Source: Ornithinimicrobium faecis
Lineage (GTDB): Bacteria > Actinomycetota > Actinomycetes > Actinomycetales > Dermatophilaceae
NCBI RefSeq assembly: GCF_023923225.1
Contig: NZ_CP099489.1
Coordinates: 4,556,107 to 4,620,106 of the forward strand
DNA length: 64,000 bases
Direction of reading: 5' to 3'
Below the pieces are notes generated by a model that was not told the DNA's origin, made no database searches, and worked only from the letters and a program-made list of their open reading frames with translations. Shown here piece after piece: positions 33,649 through 42,253 of the stretch; position 1 is the first letter of the stretch, and each line of letters opens with the position of its first letter. Made by a program: the position numbers and the translations under genes.

Positions 33649-34209
33649 GTGGCCTCGGTCCGAGGCCCATCACTTCAGGTGCGGTTGTGGCTCGCCTTCC
33701 TGGTGGGTTGCACCGTCGGTGGCACTTTCACGAGCACCGCGCTCGGGGTCTTCTCCGGGCTGCTCTCGCCCGTCCCGGTGGTCGTGCGGGCGCTCGCCTT
33801 CGGCATCCTCGCGCTGGTGCTGCTCGTGATGGACCTCCGCCAACCCCTGCTGCGGCTGCCGCAGCGCAGTCAGCTCATCCCGCAGGAGGTCTTCGCCCGC
33901 GGCATGGGCCGGGGCGGCTTCCGGTTCGGCGTCGAATACGGCTGCGGGTTCCGCACCCTGGTGCCCTCAGCGGCGTCCTATATCGCCGCGCTCTTCATCC
34001 TGCTGGCCGGCCTGCCGCTGGGCTGGGCGATGCTGCTCGGCGCCGCGTTCGGTGCCTCCCGGTCCCTCGCGGTCCTGCAATACATCGTGCTCGGGCGTCC
34101 GGGCTGGCAGCGCTTCCTGTCCAGCCACACGCGGTGGCTCGAGCGCGGCGGCACGGTGGTCACCGTCGCGCTGCTGGCCTGGGCCGGTGTCGCCCGCTAT
34201 TTCACATAG
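33649..34209 (+). CDS. Multi-pass membrane protein, possibly MauF-like
   Basis: A 186-residue protein starting at GTG 33649, with five or six hydrophobic segments. The central EYGCGFRTLVPSAASYIAALFILLAGLPLG places one cysteine at a membrane edge. In mau operons the membrane protein MauF, related to CcdA, is required for the dehydrogenase; length and position here suggest a similar redox-transfer role, but I cannot show homology. It converges on, and overlaps by 13 bases, the CWB2 gene on the other strand. Confidence 0.6.
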   Translation: MASVRGPSLQVRLWLAFLVGCTVGGTFTSTALGVFSGLLSPVPVVVRALAFGILALVLLVMDLRQPLLRLPQRSQLIPQEVFARGMGRGGFRFGVEYGCGFRTLVPSAASYIAALFILLAGLPLGWAMLLGAAFGASRSLAVLQYIVLGRPGWQRFLSSHTRWLERGGTVVTVALLAWAGVARYFT

Positions 34210-36383
34210 TCCTTCAGGATCGTCTCGACCTTGTTGGAGACCGCACCCTGACCACCGACGATCAGGATCTGCTTCGGGGTGAGATAGCGCAGCACGTCCC
34301 GGGTCGTGCTCCCGACCGAGTCGGCCGTGACCAGCAGGACCGGTCCGGCCTGCTCGCCGGCGCGGGCCGCACCGGACAGGGCGTCCGGGAACTCCCGACC
34401 GGTGGCGATGACGACCGTGTCCAGCCCGTTGGGGTAGTACCTGGCCAACTCGGCGGCGGTGGAGTAGCGGTCCGGACCGGCGACCCGCTGCAGGTTCTTG
34501 GCCCGCGTCAGGCTCTTCAGCTCGTTGGCCACGGACCCGTTGATGGCAATGTTTCCGCCCAGCACAACCACGCGGTAGGGGTTGATCGCCCTCATCGCCT
34601 CGCGCGTCGCGGCGGGCACGTTGCCCGGCTGCACCAGCAGCACCGGACCGTTGTTGTAGCCGGCCCGTGCGGCGCCAGCGAGCGCGTCGGGATAGTCCAG
34701 CCCGGTCGCGACATAGACCACGTCCACGCGCTGACCGAAGGTCTTGGCCACGTTGGCCGCCGTCGCATAGCGGTTGCCGCCGGTCACCCGGACCACCGGC
34801 GCACTGGTCAGGGACTTGATCTCCTGGACCACCGAGGGGTTGATGGCGGTGCCACCGCCGACCACCGTCACGCTGGAGGGCTTCAGACGGGTGATCGCCT
34901 GGCGGGTGGGCGCCGGCAGGTTGTCCGACTGGGCCAGCAGCAGGGGAGCATCCTTGGAGCCGGCTCGGGCCGCCGCGGCGAGCGCATCGGGATAGTCCTG
35001 CCCGACCGTGATGTAGAGCGGCTTGCCGGTCGGGAAGAGCTCGGACACCTTGGCAGCCGTTTCATAGCGGTTGCCACCGGCGAGGCGCTTGACGCCCACC
35101 GGCTCAGGCTTCGGCGGTGCGCCACTGAGCATCCTGGCCCAGGTCGCCTTGTCCAGGACGCCGGTCCAGGGCAGCTTCTTGTTGGTCTGGTAGGTCAGCA
35201 GGGCCTGCAGGGTCATCGGGCCGAAGATCCCGTCCACGTCCCCACCGCTGAAGCCCAGGTGCTGCTGGGCGGTCTTGACGTAGTTGTTGCGGGCTCCCGG
35301 CAGGACCACCGGGTTTGGCGCAGCCGGCGGGTTAGGCAGGTTCGTCGAGCAGGCGCTGCCGTTGAGGCCCTGGTAGCGCGGGGCGTACTGATTGCGGTAG
35401 ACACGGCAGGTGCCGTAGTCGTGCGCCGTGATCGGCGTCCCGTCCCACCACGACGTGCGCCCCATCGCGCCGTCCCAGCTGAAGCTGATGTGCAGGTGGT
35501 CGGTGTGCGGGGAGGCGCCGTTGTACGGGTACCAGGAGCCCGGCTTGTAGAGGTACCAGGACTGACGGTTCCAGATGACCGACTGGACACCGAAGCGGCG
35601 GGCCATCTCACCGTTGTTGGCGGTGAGCCACTGGGCGACGGAGTCGCCGATGGCCTTGTCCGCTGCGTTGTAGGCGTTCATCGGCCAGTCGACGGCCCGG
35701 CCCTCATAGTGCTGGCTGTTGTCGCCGGCGATGCAACTGCGTGAGCCCCACCAGGTCGGCCGGTCGTAGTGGTTGGCCATCAGGTTGGCGAAGGCCACCA
35801 TGCCTGGCTTGTTGTTGGGGTCGCAGGAGTAGGTGTAGAACCACGGGGGCGCCGCGTCCAGGGTGGGCGGAAGGGTCTTGCTCGGCGGTGCGGGCACGGC
35901 AGCGATCTCCGCGTCCGTCAGCTCGGGGCCGTCTCCGAGCGCGTCGAAGCCACCGCCGAGATAGCCGTCGCCCGCCGTCATCAGGGCCGCACCCGTGGAC
36001 GGGACAATCTCCTCGGCCGGCTGCTCGGTCAACCACTCGGCCGGCAGCTCGCCCGGGTCCGGCGGCGATCCGATCCAGTCCATCGGGCTCTCGGGCATGA
36101 CGCGCACGCCCTCACCGGGTGCGGGGTCCCCCGACGTGTCGTCCTCCGGCACGACGAACGGGTCGTCCGGCAGCAGCAGGCCCTCGGCGAACGGGTCGCC
36201 CAGACCCTGCAGGACGTTTTGTCCATCCGTGTCGTGGGAGTGCCCGTCCGTGTGCAGCTCCACGCCTCGAGCGTCGTCCTCCGGCTCCGGGATCGGGTCA
36301 GCCAGCGCAACGGGCGCGGCCATGACAAGGGCCAGCGCGGTGACGCTGGCCGTGACGAGATGGCGCGAAGAGCGCAGGCGCAT
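34197..36383 (-). CDS. Exported peptidoglycan-binding/CWB2 protein with a VldE-like domain
   Basis: A 728-residue protein from the ATG at 36383 (AAGGGAAG upstream). It has a signal peptide (1-29, ending VALA), an acidic region (30-170), and a globular domain at about 175-345 with SCIAGDNSQHYEGRAVDW, ASPHTDHLHISFSW and other His/Asp motifs, resembling ARB_07466/VldE-type or D,D-peptidase-like zinc domains. A peptidoglycan-binding-1 domain follows (about 362-420, VDGIFGPMTLQALLTYQ), then three CWB2 repeats (about 423-728). It is probably a wall-bound hydrolase. Tandem palindromes stand upstream of its gene. Confidence 0.88.
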   Translation of the reverse strand: MRLRSSRHLVTASVTALALVMAAPVALADPIPEPEDDARGVELHTDGHSHDTDGQNVLQGLGDPFAEGLLLPDDPFVVPEDDTSGDPAPGEGVRVMPESPMDWIGSPPDPGELPAEWLTEQPAEEIVPSTGAALMTAGDGYLGGGFDALGDGPELTDAEIAAVPAPPSKTLPPTLDAAPPWFYTYSCDPNNKPGMVAFANLMANHYDRPTWWGSRSCIAGDNSQHYEGRAVDWPMNAYNAADKAIGDSVAQWLTANNGEMARRFGVQSVIWNRQSWYLYKPGSWYPYNGASPHTDHLHISFSWDGAMGRTSWWDGTPITAHDYGTCRVYRNQYAPRYQGLNGSACSTNLPNPPAAPNPVVLPGARNNYVKTAQQHLGFSGGDVDGIFGPMTLQALLTYQTNKKLPWTGVLDKATWARMLSGAPPKPEPVGVKRLAGGNRYETAAKVSELFPTGKPLYITVGQDYPDALAAAARAGSKDAPLLLAQSDNLPAPTRQAITRLKPSSVTVVGGGTAINPSVVQEIKSLTSAPVVRVTGGNRYATAANVAKTFGQRVDVVYVATGLDYPDALAGAARAGYNNGPVLLVQPGNVPAATREAMRAINPYRVVVLGGNIAINGSVANELKSLTRAKNLQRVAGPDRYSTAAELARYYPNGLDTVVIATGREFPDALSGAARAGEQAGPVLLVTADSVGSTTRDVLRYLTPKQILIVGGQGAVSNKVETILKDYVK

Positions 36384-36516
36384 GTGACTTCCCTTCACAG
36401 AGGGCGCGGGGGCCCAGGCACCCTGTGATCCGTGGTGTGGTTGTGACTTATGAGGCGCTAGGAGAATACACAATTTTGAGCGCTACCCGACAGTTAGGAA
36501 GGTCACAATTTCTTAA

Positions 36517-36534
36517 ATGACAGCGGTGTCATTG
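36517..36534. promoter_or_regulatory. Palindromic operator candidate 1
   Basis: A perfect 7-4-7 palindrome, AATGACA-GCGG-TGTCATT, lies 134 bases before the CWB2 gene in an AT-rich stretch. A near-identical palindrome follows with a 30-base centre-to-centre spacing. Confidence 0.65.
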
Positions 36535-36546
36535 CGTGCACACCGG

Positions 36547-36564
36547 AATAACACGTGTGTCATT
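36547..36564. promoter_or_regulatory. Palindromic operator candidate 2
   Basis: AATAACA-CGTG-TGTCATT repeats the layout of the first palindrome with one mismatch in the left arm. Thirty bases between centres equals about three helical turns, which suits cooperative binding of a dimeric regulator. The regulator is unknown. Confidence 0.6.
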
Positions 36565-36587
36565 AGTGCCTCTTAGTCCGCAACGAA

Positions 36588-36620
36588 AGAACCCGCCACC
36601 CTCTTCGGGCGGCGGGTTCT
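36588..36620 (-). terminator. Intrinsic terminator after the inositol-phosphate synthase gene
   Basis: AGAACCCGCC pairs with GGCGGGTTCT across a short CG-rich centre. On the minus strand the stem is followed by TTCGTTG. It lies 46 bases past the stop of the inositol-3-phosphate synthase gene. Confidence 0.8.
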
Positions 36621-36666
36621 CGTGACGGGGTCGCGCAGATCGTGACGCGCCCTCAGGTGCTCGCGG

Positions 36667-37746
36667 TCAGCGCTCGGCCTCGCCGCGGATGAAGGCCTCC
36701 ACCTGGGCGCGGCCATCCTCGTCGCGCATCTGCTCCGGCGGCGACTTCATCAGATACGCGGATGCCGAGATGATCGGTCCACCCACGCCGCGGTCCTTGG
36801 CAATCTTCGCTGCGCGCAGGGCGTCGATAATGATGCCGGCCGAGTTGGGCGAGTCCCACACCTCGAGCTTGTACTCGAGATTGAGCGGAACGTCACCGAA
36901 GGCACGGCCCTCAAGGCGGACGTAGGCCCACTTGCGGTCATCCAGCCACTGCACATAGTCCGAGGGGCCGATGTGCACGTTGCGGGCACCGAGGTCGTGG
37001 CTCACGTTGGAGGTGACAGCCTGGGTCTTGGACACCTTCTTGGACTCCAGGCGGTCCCGCTCCAGCATGTTCTTGAAGTCCATGTTGCCGCCGACGTTGA
37101 GCTGGTAGGTGCGGTCCAGCACGACACCGCGGTCCTCAAAGAGGCGAGCCATCACGCGGTGGGTGATGGTGGCACCAACCTGCGACTTGATGTCGTCTCC
37201 GATGATCGGGACCCCCGCCTCCTCGAACTTCGCCGCCCACATCGGGTCGGAGGCGATGAAGACCGGCAGGGCGTTGACGAAGGCCACGTTGGCGTCGATG
37301 GCGCACTGGGCATAGAACTTGTCGGCCTGCTCGGACCCGACCGGGAGGTAGGACACCAGCACGTCGACCTCGGCGTCCTTGAGGGCACGCACGACGTCCA
37401 CCGGCTCCGCGTCGGACTCCTCGATGGTCTCGCGGTAGTAGCGGCCGATGCCGTCGTGGGTCGGCCCGCGCTGCACCAGCACCCCGGTGGGGGGCACGTC
37501 GGCGATCTTGATGGTGTTGTTCTCACTGGCGTTGATCGCCTCAGCGAGGTCGAAACCGACCTTTTTGGCGTCAACGTCAAAAGCCGCCACGAACTCGACG
37601 TCGCTGATGTGATATTCCCCGAACTTCACGTGCATCAGGCCCGGCACAGAGGCCGACGGGTCGGCGTCCTTGTAATACTCGACGCCCTGCACCAACGAGC
37701 TGGCGCAGTTACCCACACCCACGATGGCGACTCGAACTGCTCCCAT
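36667..37746 (-). CDS. ino1: Inositol-3-phosphate synthase
   Basis: A 359-residue enzyme of actinobacterial length. It opens with [20 protein letters not shown] (NAD-binding), and contains [23 protein letters not shown] and [28 protein letters not shown] (shortened: [15 protein letters not shown]), all hallmarks of the family. It converts glucose 6-phosphate to inositol 3-phosphate, the first step to phosphatidylinositol, its mannosides and mycothiol. The PadR-type gene directly upstream, three bases away and in the same direction, probably controls it. Confidence 0.96.
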   Translation of the reverse strand: MGAVRVAIVGVGNCASSLVQGVEYYKDADPSASVPGLMHVKFGEYHISDVEFVAAFDVDAKKVGFDLAEAINASENNTIKIADVPPTGVLVQRGPTHDGIGRYYRETIEESDAEPVDVVRALKDAEVDVLVSYLPVGSEQADKFYAQCAIDANVAFVNALPVFIASDPMWAAKFEEAGVPIIGDDIKSQVGATITHRVMARLFEDRGVVLDRTYQLNVGGNMDFKNMLERDRLESKKVSKTQAVTSNVSHDLGARNVHIGPSDYVQWLDDRKWAYVRLEGRAFGDVPLNLEYKLEVWDSPNSAGIIIDALRAAKIAKDRGVGGPIISASAYLMKSPPEQMRDEDGRAQVEAFIRGEAER

Positions 37747-37749
37747 TAG

Positions 37750-38313
37750 TTACTCCTCGTGTTGTGCGACACCGCGGTGGCCCGCGCTGCGCTCGGTTTC
37801 AATCAGCCCGGTCAGCCAACGCACATCGCGTTCGGCAGACTCCAGGCCATGGCGGTGAAGCTCGGCGGCATAGCCGTCCAGGGTGTCGTCGTCGACAAGT
37901 CCATTGGCGCGATACATCGCCAGTCGCTCCTCCAGGCGGGCGCGCCGACCCTCAAGGATACGCAACCGCACAGCGCGGTCTGCACGGCCAAAGAACGCGA
38001 AGTGGACGGCAAAGGCGTCGTCCTCCCACGCGCTGGGTCCAGCCGTGGTCAACAGGGACTGGAACCGTTCCTGACCGGCGGGCGTTACGGCATACGTGAT
38101 GCGGGCCCGACGGCCCGTGGGTGAAGCGTCCTGCTCAACGATGAGCCCGCGCTCGACCAGCAGGCGCAGCCTCGGATACAACGTGCCGTAGGACATCGCC
38201 CGCACGGTGCCCAGCACACGGTGGACCTGCTTGCGGACCTCATAACCGTGCATCGGGGTGTCATGCAGCAGACCGAGGATGGCGAGCTCGAGCATGTCTG
38301 AGCGCCGAGTCAT
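37750..38313 (-). CDS. PadR-family transcriptional regulator
   Basis: A 187-residue regulator preceded by GAGGAGGTG. The N-terminal winged helix has the PadR pattern (MLELAILGLLHDTPMHGYEV, MSYGTLYPRLRLLVERGLI); the C-terminal Vir_Tif-type helices (about 100-175) mediate dimerisation. PadR proteins are usually repressors that bind ATGT-ACAT palindromes near their own promoter, and such a site stands just upstream at 38407-38435. The gene is cotranscribed with inositol-phosphate synthase, so it likely tunes inositol supply. The divergent penicillin-binding protein gene may share the control region. Confidence 0.93.
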   Translation of the reverse strand: MTRRSDMLELAILGLLHDTPMHGYEVRKQVHRVLGTVRAMSYGTLYPRLRLLVERGLIVEQDASPTGRRARITYAVTPAGQERFQSLLTTAGPSAWEDDAFAVHFAFFGRADRAVRLRILEGRRARLEERLAMYRANGLVDDDTLDGYAAELHRHGLESAERDVRWLTGLIETERSAGHRGVAQHEE

Positions 38314-38406
38314 GCCACACCTCCTCGAACCTGGTCAGGATCTGAATCTGCATCACCCGGTCCGAGCCGGGGTTTGGCCGGGAAACGGAGCACCTGGCTC
38401 GTCCCG

Positions 38407-38435
38407 ATGTATCGAACCGATATATCGTACGACAT
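38407..38435. promoter_or_regulatory. Candidate PadR operator
   Basis: The site starts ATGTATCG, has the perfect palindrome CGATATATCG at its centre (38418-38427), and ends GACAT. The outer ATGT/ACAT and repeated TATCG half-sites match the style of PadR-family operators. It lies between the divergent padR-ino1 and penicillin-binding protein genes. Confidence 0.6.
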
Positions 38436-38524
38436 CTTTGGGGCTCGCCGCGCGCAGCCACGCAGCACACCTCGGCACTCCGTCGGGTGCAGTATGGATC
38501 GACAGCTAACGCAAGGAGGCCTCT

Positions 38525-40876
38525 GTGGCCAAGGGACCACAACGATCGGCACGTGGGCGCAATGCCCAACGGTCACGTGGCAGACGTCGTCGCCCGATCT
38601 GGAAGCGGGTGCTGGGCTGGCTCTTCGGCCTCGGAGTGCTCGCGCTGGTGCTCGGGGCGGTCGCCGTGGCGATCCTGTATGCCCGCACCGACATCCCGCA
38701 GCCCAATGAGTTCGCCACGTCCGAGAGCTCGATCCTCTACTACGCCGATGGGGAGACCGAGCTGGCCCGGTTCACCGGTGGCTACGACCGGGAGTCCGTG
38801 CCCCTGACCGAGGTCCCGGACCACGTGCAGAAGGCGATGCTCGCCGCGGAGGACCGCTCGTTCTATGAGAACCAGGGCGTCTCGATCACCGGGACCGGCC
38901 GAGCCCTGTGGCGCACCCTGACCACGGACGACGTGCAAGGTGGCTCCACCATCACCCAGCAATACGTCAAGAACTACTTCCTGACCCAGGACCGCACCGT
39001 GACCCGCAAGGTCAACGAGGTGCTCATCGCGGTCAAGATCGATCGCGAGCTGTCCAAGGACGAGATCCTGGAGAACTACTTCAACACCATCTACTTCGGG
39101 CGCGGCGCGTATGGCATCCAGACCGCCGCCCAGGCCTACTTCGGCAAGGACGTCAGCGACCTCAGCGTCGCCGAGGGGGCCTTCCTCGCCGGCGTGACCA
39201 ACGCCCCCTCGCTGTTCGACCCGGCCTATCAGGAGGGCAATCGCGAGCGCGCCGAGGCACGCGTCGACTACATCATCAACGGCATGGTCGAGGAGGGGTG
39301 GCTCTCCGCGCAGGACGCGGCCTCGGTGACCTTCCCGGACATCCAGGACCCGGAGGGCACCACCGCCACCACGGGCACGGAGGGCTACATCGCCACCCAG
39401 GTCCGGGCGGAGCTGGTCAACGAGCTCGGCATCGCCGAGGCGGACATCGACCGCAGCGGCCTGCGCATCGTCACCACCATCGACCAGCAGCACCAGGAGG
39501 CCGCCGAGAGCGCGGTGAACGACAACCTGCCGCAGGAGCCGGACGACCTGCAGGTCGGCCTGGTCGCCACCCGGCCCGGCGACGGGGCGATCACGGCGAT
39601 GTATGGCGGCGCCGACTACAGCCAGCAGCAGCTCAACACCGCCACCGACGCCCACCTGCAGGCCGGGTCCCTGTTCAAGGTCTTCACGCTCATCGCCGCC
39701 GTGCAGGACGGCATCAGCACGGAGTCGGTCTTCCCCGGGCCCAGCCCGATGGAGTTCACCATCGAGGGCCAGTCCGAGCCCTACGAGGTGAACAACTTCC
39801 GGGATGCCCAGTTCGGCCCCATCGACCTGCGGCAGGCCACCGCCAACTCGGTGAACACGGTCTATGTCCAGCTCAACGAGGAGATCGGGCCGGAGCGCAC
39901 CCGCGAGGTGGCCGAGCAGCTCGGGCTGCCCGAGGACACCCCCGGCCTGGACTCCGCGCTGTCCAACGTGCTGGGCCCCGCAGCCCCGACCGTGCTCGAG
40001 ATGTCCTCGGCCTTCTCGGTGATCGCGGCGCAGGGCGTGGCCGCCGACCCCTATCTGGTCACCAGCGTCACCAGCGACAACGGCGTCTTCGACTTTGAGC
40101 GCGACCCGGTCACCGACGAGGTGATCGACCCGGACGTCACGGCCGACGTCACCGAGGCGATGACGCACGTGATCACCGAGGGATCGGGCACCGCTGCCGG
40201 TGACCTCGGGCGACCTGCCGCCGGCAAGTCGGGCACCAGCGAGGACAACAAGTCGGCATGGTTCAACGGGTTTGTCCCGCAGCTGACCGGGACCGTCGGC
40301 CTGTATGAGGGGGACGGCACCGTCTCGATGCAGGACATCGGCGACTACGACCAGGTCACGGGCGGCACCTATCCCGCCCTGATCTGGGGCGACTTCATGC
40401 GCGGCGCCCTCGAGGGTGAGCCGGTCGAGGAGTTCCCCGAGCGGGTCGGGGTGGGTGACGAGCTGGAGGAGACGGCCCCGCCCACGACCGAGGACGAGGA
40501 GGACACCACGACCGAGACGGAGGAGCCGACCACCGAGGAGCCCACCACCGAGGACCCGACCACGGAGGAGCCGACCACCGAGGACCCGACCACGGAGGAG
40601 CCCACCGAGACCGAGGACCCGACGACCGAGCCCACCCCGACCGGCCCGCCCACGGAGCCCGAGCCCCCGACACCGACGCAACCCACGGATCCACCGCAGC
40701 CGACCGGACCGCCCACGGGGACCACCCCGCCGCAACCGACCGGCCCCACGAACCCGGGCCAGGGTCCCCCCACTGACGGTCCGCCGGGGCAGCGGCCACC
40801 GGGCGAGGGCGGGCCGGGAGGCCCCGGTGAGTCCGGCGGTCCTGGCGAAGCGGGCGGACCCAGCGCGACCGGCTAA
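38525..40876 (+). CDS. Bifunctional penicillin-binding protein (class A, PBP1/PonA type)
   Basis: A 783-residue protein from GTG 38525, with AAGGAGG five bases upstream. A basic cytoplasmic tail precedes one membrane anchor (about 30-52). The GT51 transglycosylase domain (about 70-245) has AAEDRSFYENQGVSITGTGRAL and GGSTITQQYVKNYFL. The transpeptidase (about 330-640) has the nucleophile Ser382 in SLFK, then SVN in TANSVNTVY, and KSGT near 567. The last 130 residues are a Thr/Glu/Pro tail with TTEEPTTEDP repeats and then Pro/Gly-rich sequence, probably spanning the wall. It polymerises and cross-links peptidoglycan. Confidence 0.96.
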   Translation: MAKGPQRSARGRNAQRSRGRRRRPIWKRVLGWLFGLGVLALVLGAVAVAILYARTDIPQPNEFATSESSILYYADGETELARFTGGYDRESVPLTEVPDHVQKAMLAAEDRSFYENQGVSITGTGRALWRTLTTDDVQGGSTITQQYVKNYFLTQDRTVTRKVNEVLIAVKIDRELSKDEILENYFNTIYFGRGAYGIQTAAQAYFGKDVSDLSVAEGAFLAGVTNAPSLFDPAYQEGNRERAEARVDYIINGMVEEGWLSAQDAASVTFPDIQDPEGTTATTGTEGYIATQVRAELVNELGIAEADIDRSGLRIVTTIDQQHQEAAESAVNDNLPQEPDDLQVGLVATRPGDGAITAMYGGADYSQQQLNTATDAHLQAGSLFKVFTLIAAVQDGISTESVFPGPSPMEFTIEGQSEPYEVNNFRDAQFGPIDLRQATANSVNTVYVQLNEEIGPERTREVAEQLGLPEDTPGLDSALSNVLGPAAPTVLEMSSAFSVIAAQGVAADPYLVTSVTSDNGVFDFERDPVTDEVIDPDVTADVTEAMTHVITEGSGTAAGDLGRPAAGKSGTSEDNKSAWFNGFVPQLTGTVGLYEGDGTVSMQDIGDYDQVTGGTYPALIWGDFMRGALEGEPVEEFPERVGVGDELEETAPPTTEDEEDTTTETEEPTTEEPTTEDPTTEEPTTEDPTTEEPTETEDPTTEPTPTGPPTEPEPPTPTQPTDPPQPTGPPTGTTPPQPTGPTNPGQGPPTDGPPGQRPPGEGGPGGPGESGGPGEAGGPSATG

Positions 40877-40885
40877 CCTGCTGCC

Positions 40886-42253
40886 GTGCCCAGACCGCCC
40901 TATGTCGCGCCCTCGCGGGTCGACCCGGTGGTCGCGACCGCGAGCCGGGTGATCGGTGGACCCCTCGGTCGGCACGCGCGCACCGGCGCCCGCGGGCTGC
41001 GGGCGGTGGCCGCCGGCCTGATGGCCCTCGCCGGTGTGATGCTGGCCCTCGGCGTCTTCCAGAAGGGCCACTGCGTCGTCAAGGGGTGGGCCAACCCCGA
41101 CCAGTTCTGGCGAGCCTGCTATTCCGACCTCCCCGTGCTGCACGTCACCACCGGCCTGGCCGATCGCCAGCTCCCGTATGCCGGGACCGGCAGCGACCAG
41201 CCGCTGCTGTCCGGTCTGGTGATGTGGCTGCTGGCGCGGATCACACCCCAGGCCGGGACCGGCGTCGGCGCACAACAGTGGATCTTTGCCCTCTGGGCGG
41301 CACTGGCTCTCCTGCTGGTGGCCACTGCGGTCCTGGCTGGGATCGCCCTGCTGCCCCACGACCCCTGGCACCTCGCCCACCTTGCGGCCTCACCGGTCCT
41401 GGTCGTGCTGGCCCTCATCTCGACCGACCTGGTCGGCGTCGCCCTGGTCATGTGGGCCTGGTGGGCCTGGACCCGCGAACGACCGGCTCTCGCGGGGGTG
41501 CTGGTGGGCCTGGCCTTCCTGGTGCGTCCCTTCCCGCTGGTCTTCCTGCTCGCGATGGTGCTGGTGGCCCTGCGCGATGGGCGCACCCGCGCCGCGGCGA
41601 CCGCCGTGGTGGCCGCCATGCTCGGGGCGCTCGCGCTGTATGTGCCCGCGCTGCTGTTCATCGGCGACGGCGTCCTGGCCGCGCCACGGGGCTGGTGGGC
41701 TGCCGGACCCGGCTATGGCGCACCGGCCCTGCTCCCCCAGCTGTTCGGGCTCACCGTGCCCGCCCCGGTGACCACCGGCATCGCCCTGGCCGGTTGGGTG
41801 CTGGCCCTGGCGATCGGTGCCTGGTTCGCCCTGCGCAGTTTTGGGCGACCCGACACCGTGCAGGTCGCCGCGGTGATGCTGCTGGTCGTCGCCCTGACCG
41901 CCAAGTCGCTGTCGGTCCAGTCAGGTCTGTGGCTGCTCCCGCTGCTGGCCCTGTCCGGCCTCCGCTGGCGCGACCACCTCATCTGGGCGGGCGCCGAGAT
42001 CATCCACTTCGAGGCCACCTGGCTGCACATCGGCTTCGGCTCCGACGCCGGCAAGGGCCTGCCACCGGAGACCTATGGGCTGGCGATCCTGCTGCGCCTC
42101 AGCGCGTGGGCGTGGGTGCTCGGCATGGTCTGGCTGACCCCGTCCCGGGGGAGGCGACCACCTGAGCCGGCCCCACGGCATACGGCCGGTGGTGGTGCGG
42201 AGATCAGCCAGCAGGCGCCCAACCAGCAGACACTCACCCAGCCGACACCGTGA
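40886..42253 (+). CDS. Polytopic mannosyltransferase, GT87/DUF2029-like
   Basis: A 455-residue protein with about eleven membrane helices. The first loop holds HCVVKGWANPDQFWRACYSDLPVL, with an Asp and Cys typical of loop residues in GT-C enzymes. The family includes polyprenol-phosphate-mannose-dependent alpha-mannosyltransferases for lipomannan and related glycans. It begins 9 bases after the penicillin-binding protein gene, so the two are probably cotranscribed. The final 20 residues overlap the convergent protease gene. The sugar donor is inferred, not visible. Confidence 0.8.
   Translation: MPRPPYVAPSRVDPVVATASRVIGGPLGRHARTGARGLRAVAAGLMALAGVMLALGVFQKGHCVVKGWANPDQFWRACYSDLPVLHVTTGLADRQLPYAGTGSDQPLLSGLVMWLLARITPQAGTGVGAQQWIFALWAALALLLVATAVLAGIALLPHDPWHLAHLAASPVLVVLALISTDLVGVALVMWAWWAWTRERPALAGVLVGLAFLVRPFPLVFLLAMVLVALRDGRTRAAATAVVAAMLGALALYVPALLFIGDGVLAAPRGWWAAGPGYGAPALLPQLFGLTVPAPVTTGIALAGWVLALAIGAWFALRSFGRPDTVQVAAVMLLVVALTAKSLSVQSGLWLLPLLALSGLRWRDHLIWAGAEIIHFEATWLHIGFGSDAGKGLPPETYGLAILLRLSAWAWVLGMVWLTPSRGRRPPEPAPRHTAGGGAEISQQAPNQQTLTQPTP

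Noticed and set aside
33561..35744. Open frame of 727 codons on the plus strand
   Set aside because: It reads across the MauF-like gene in another frame and then antisense to the CWB2 protein; no domain or start context.
40510..40640. Repeated sequence resembling a short array
   Set aside because: It encodes the Thr/Glu/Pro tail of the penicillin-binding protein in frame (TTEEPTTEDP); there are no spacers of CRISPR type.
38573..41380. Open frame of 935 codons on the minus strand
   Set aside because: It is antisense to the penicillin-binding protein, which has all catalytic motifs; the shadow product is Gly/Arg/Leu-rich without domains.
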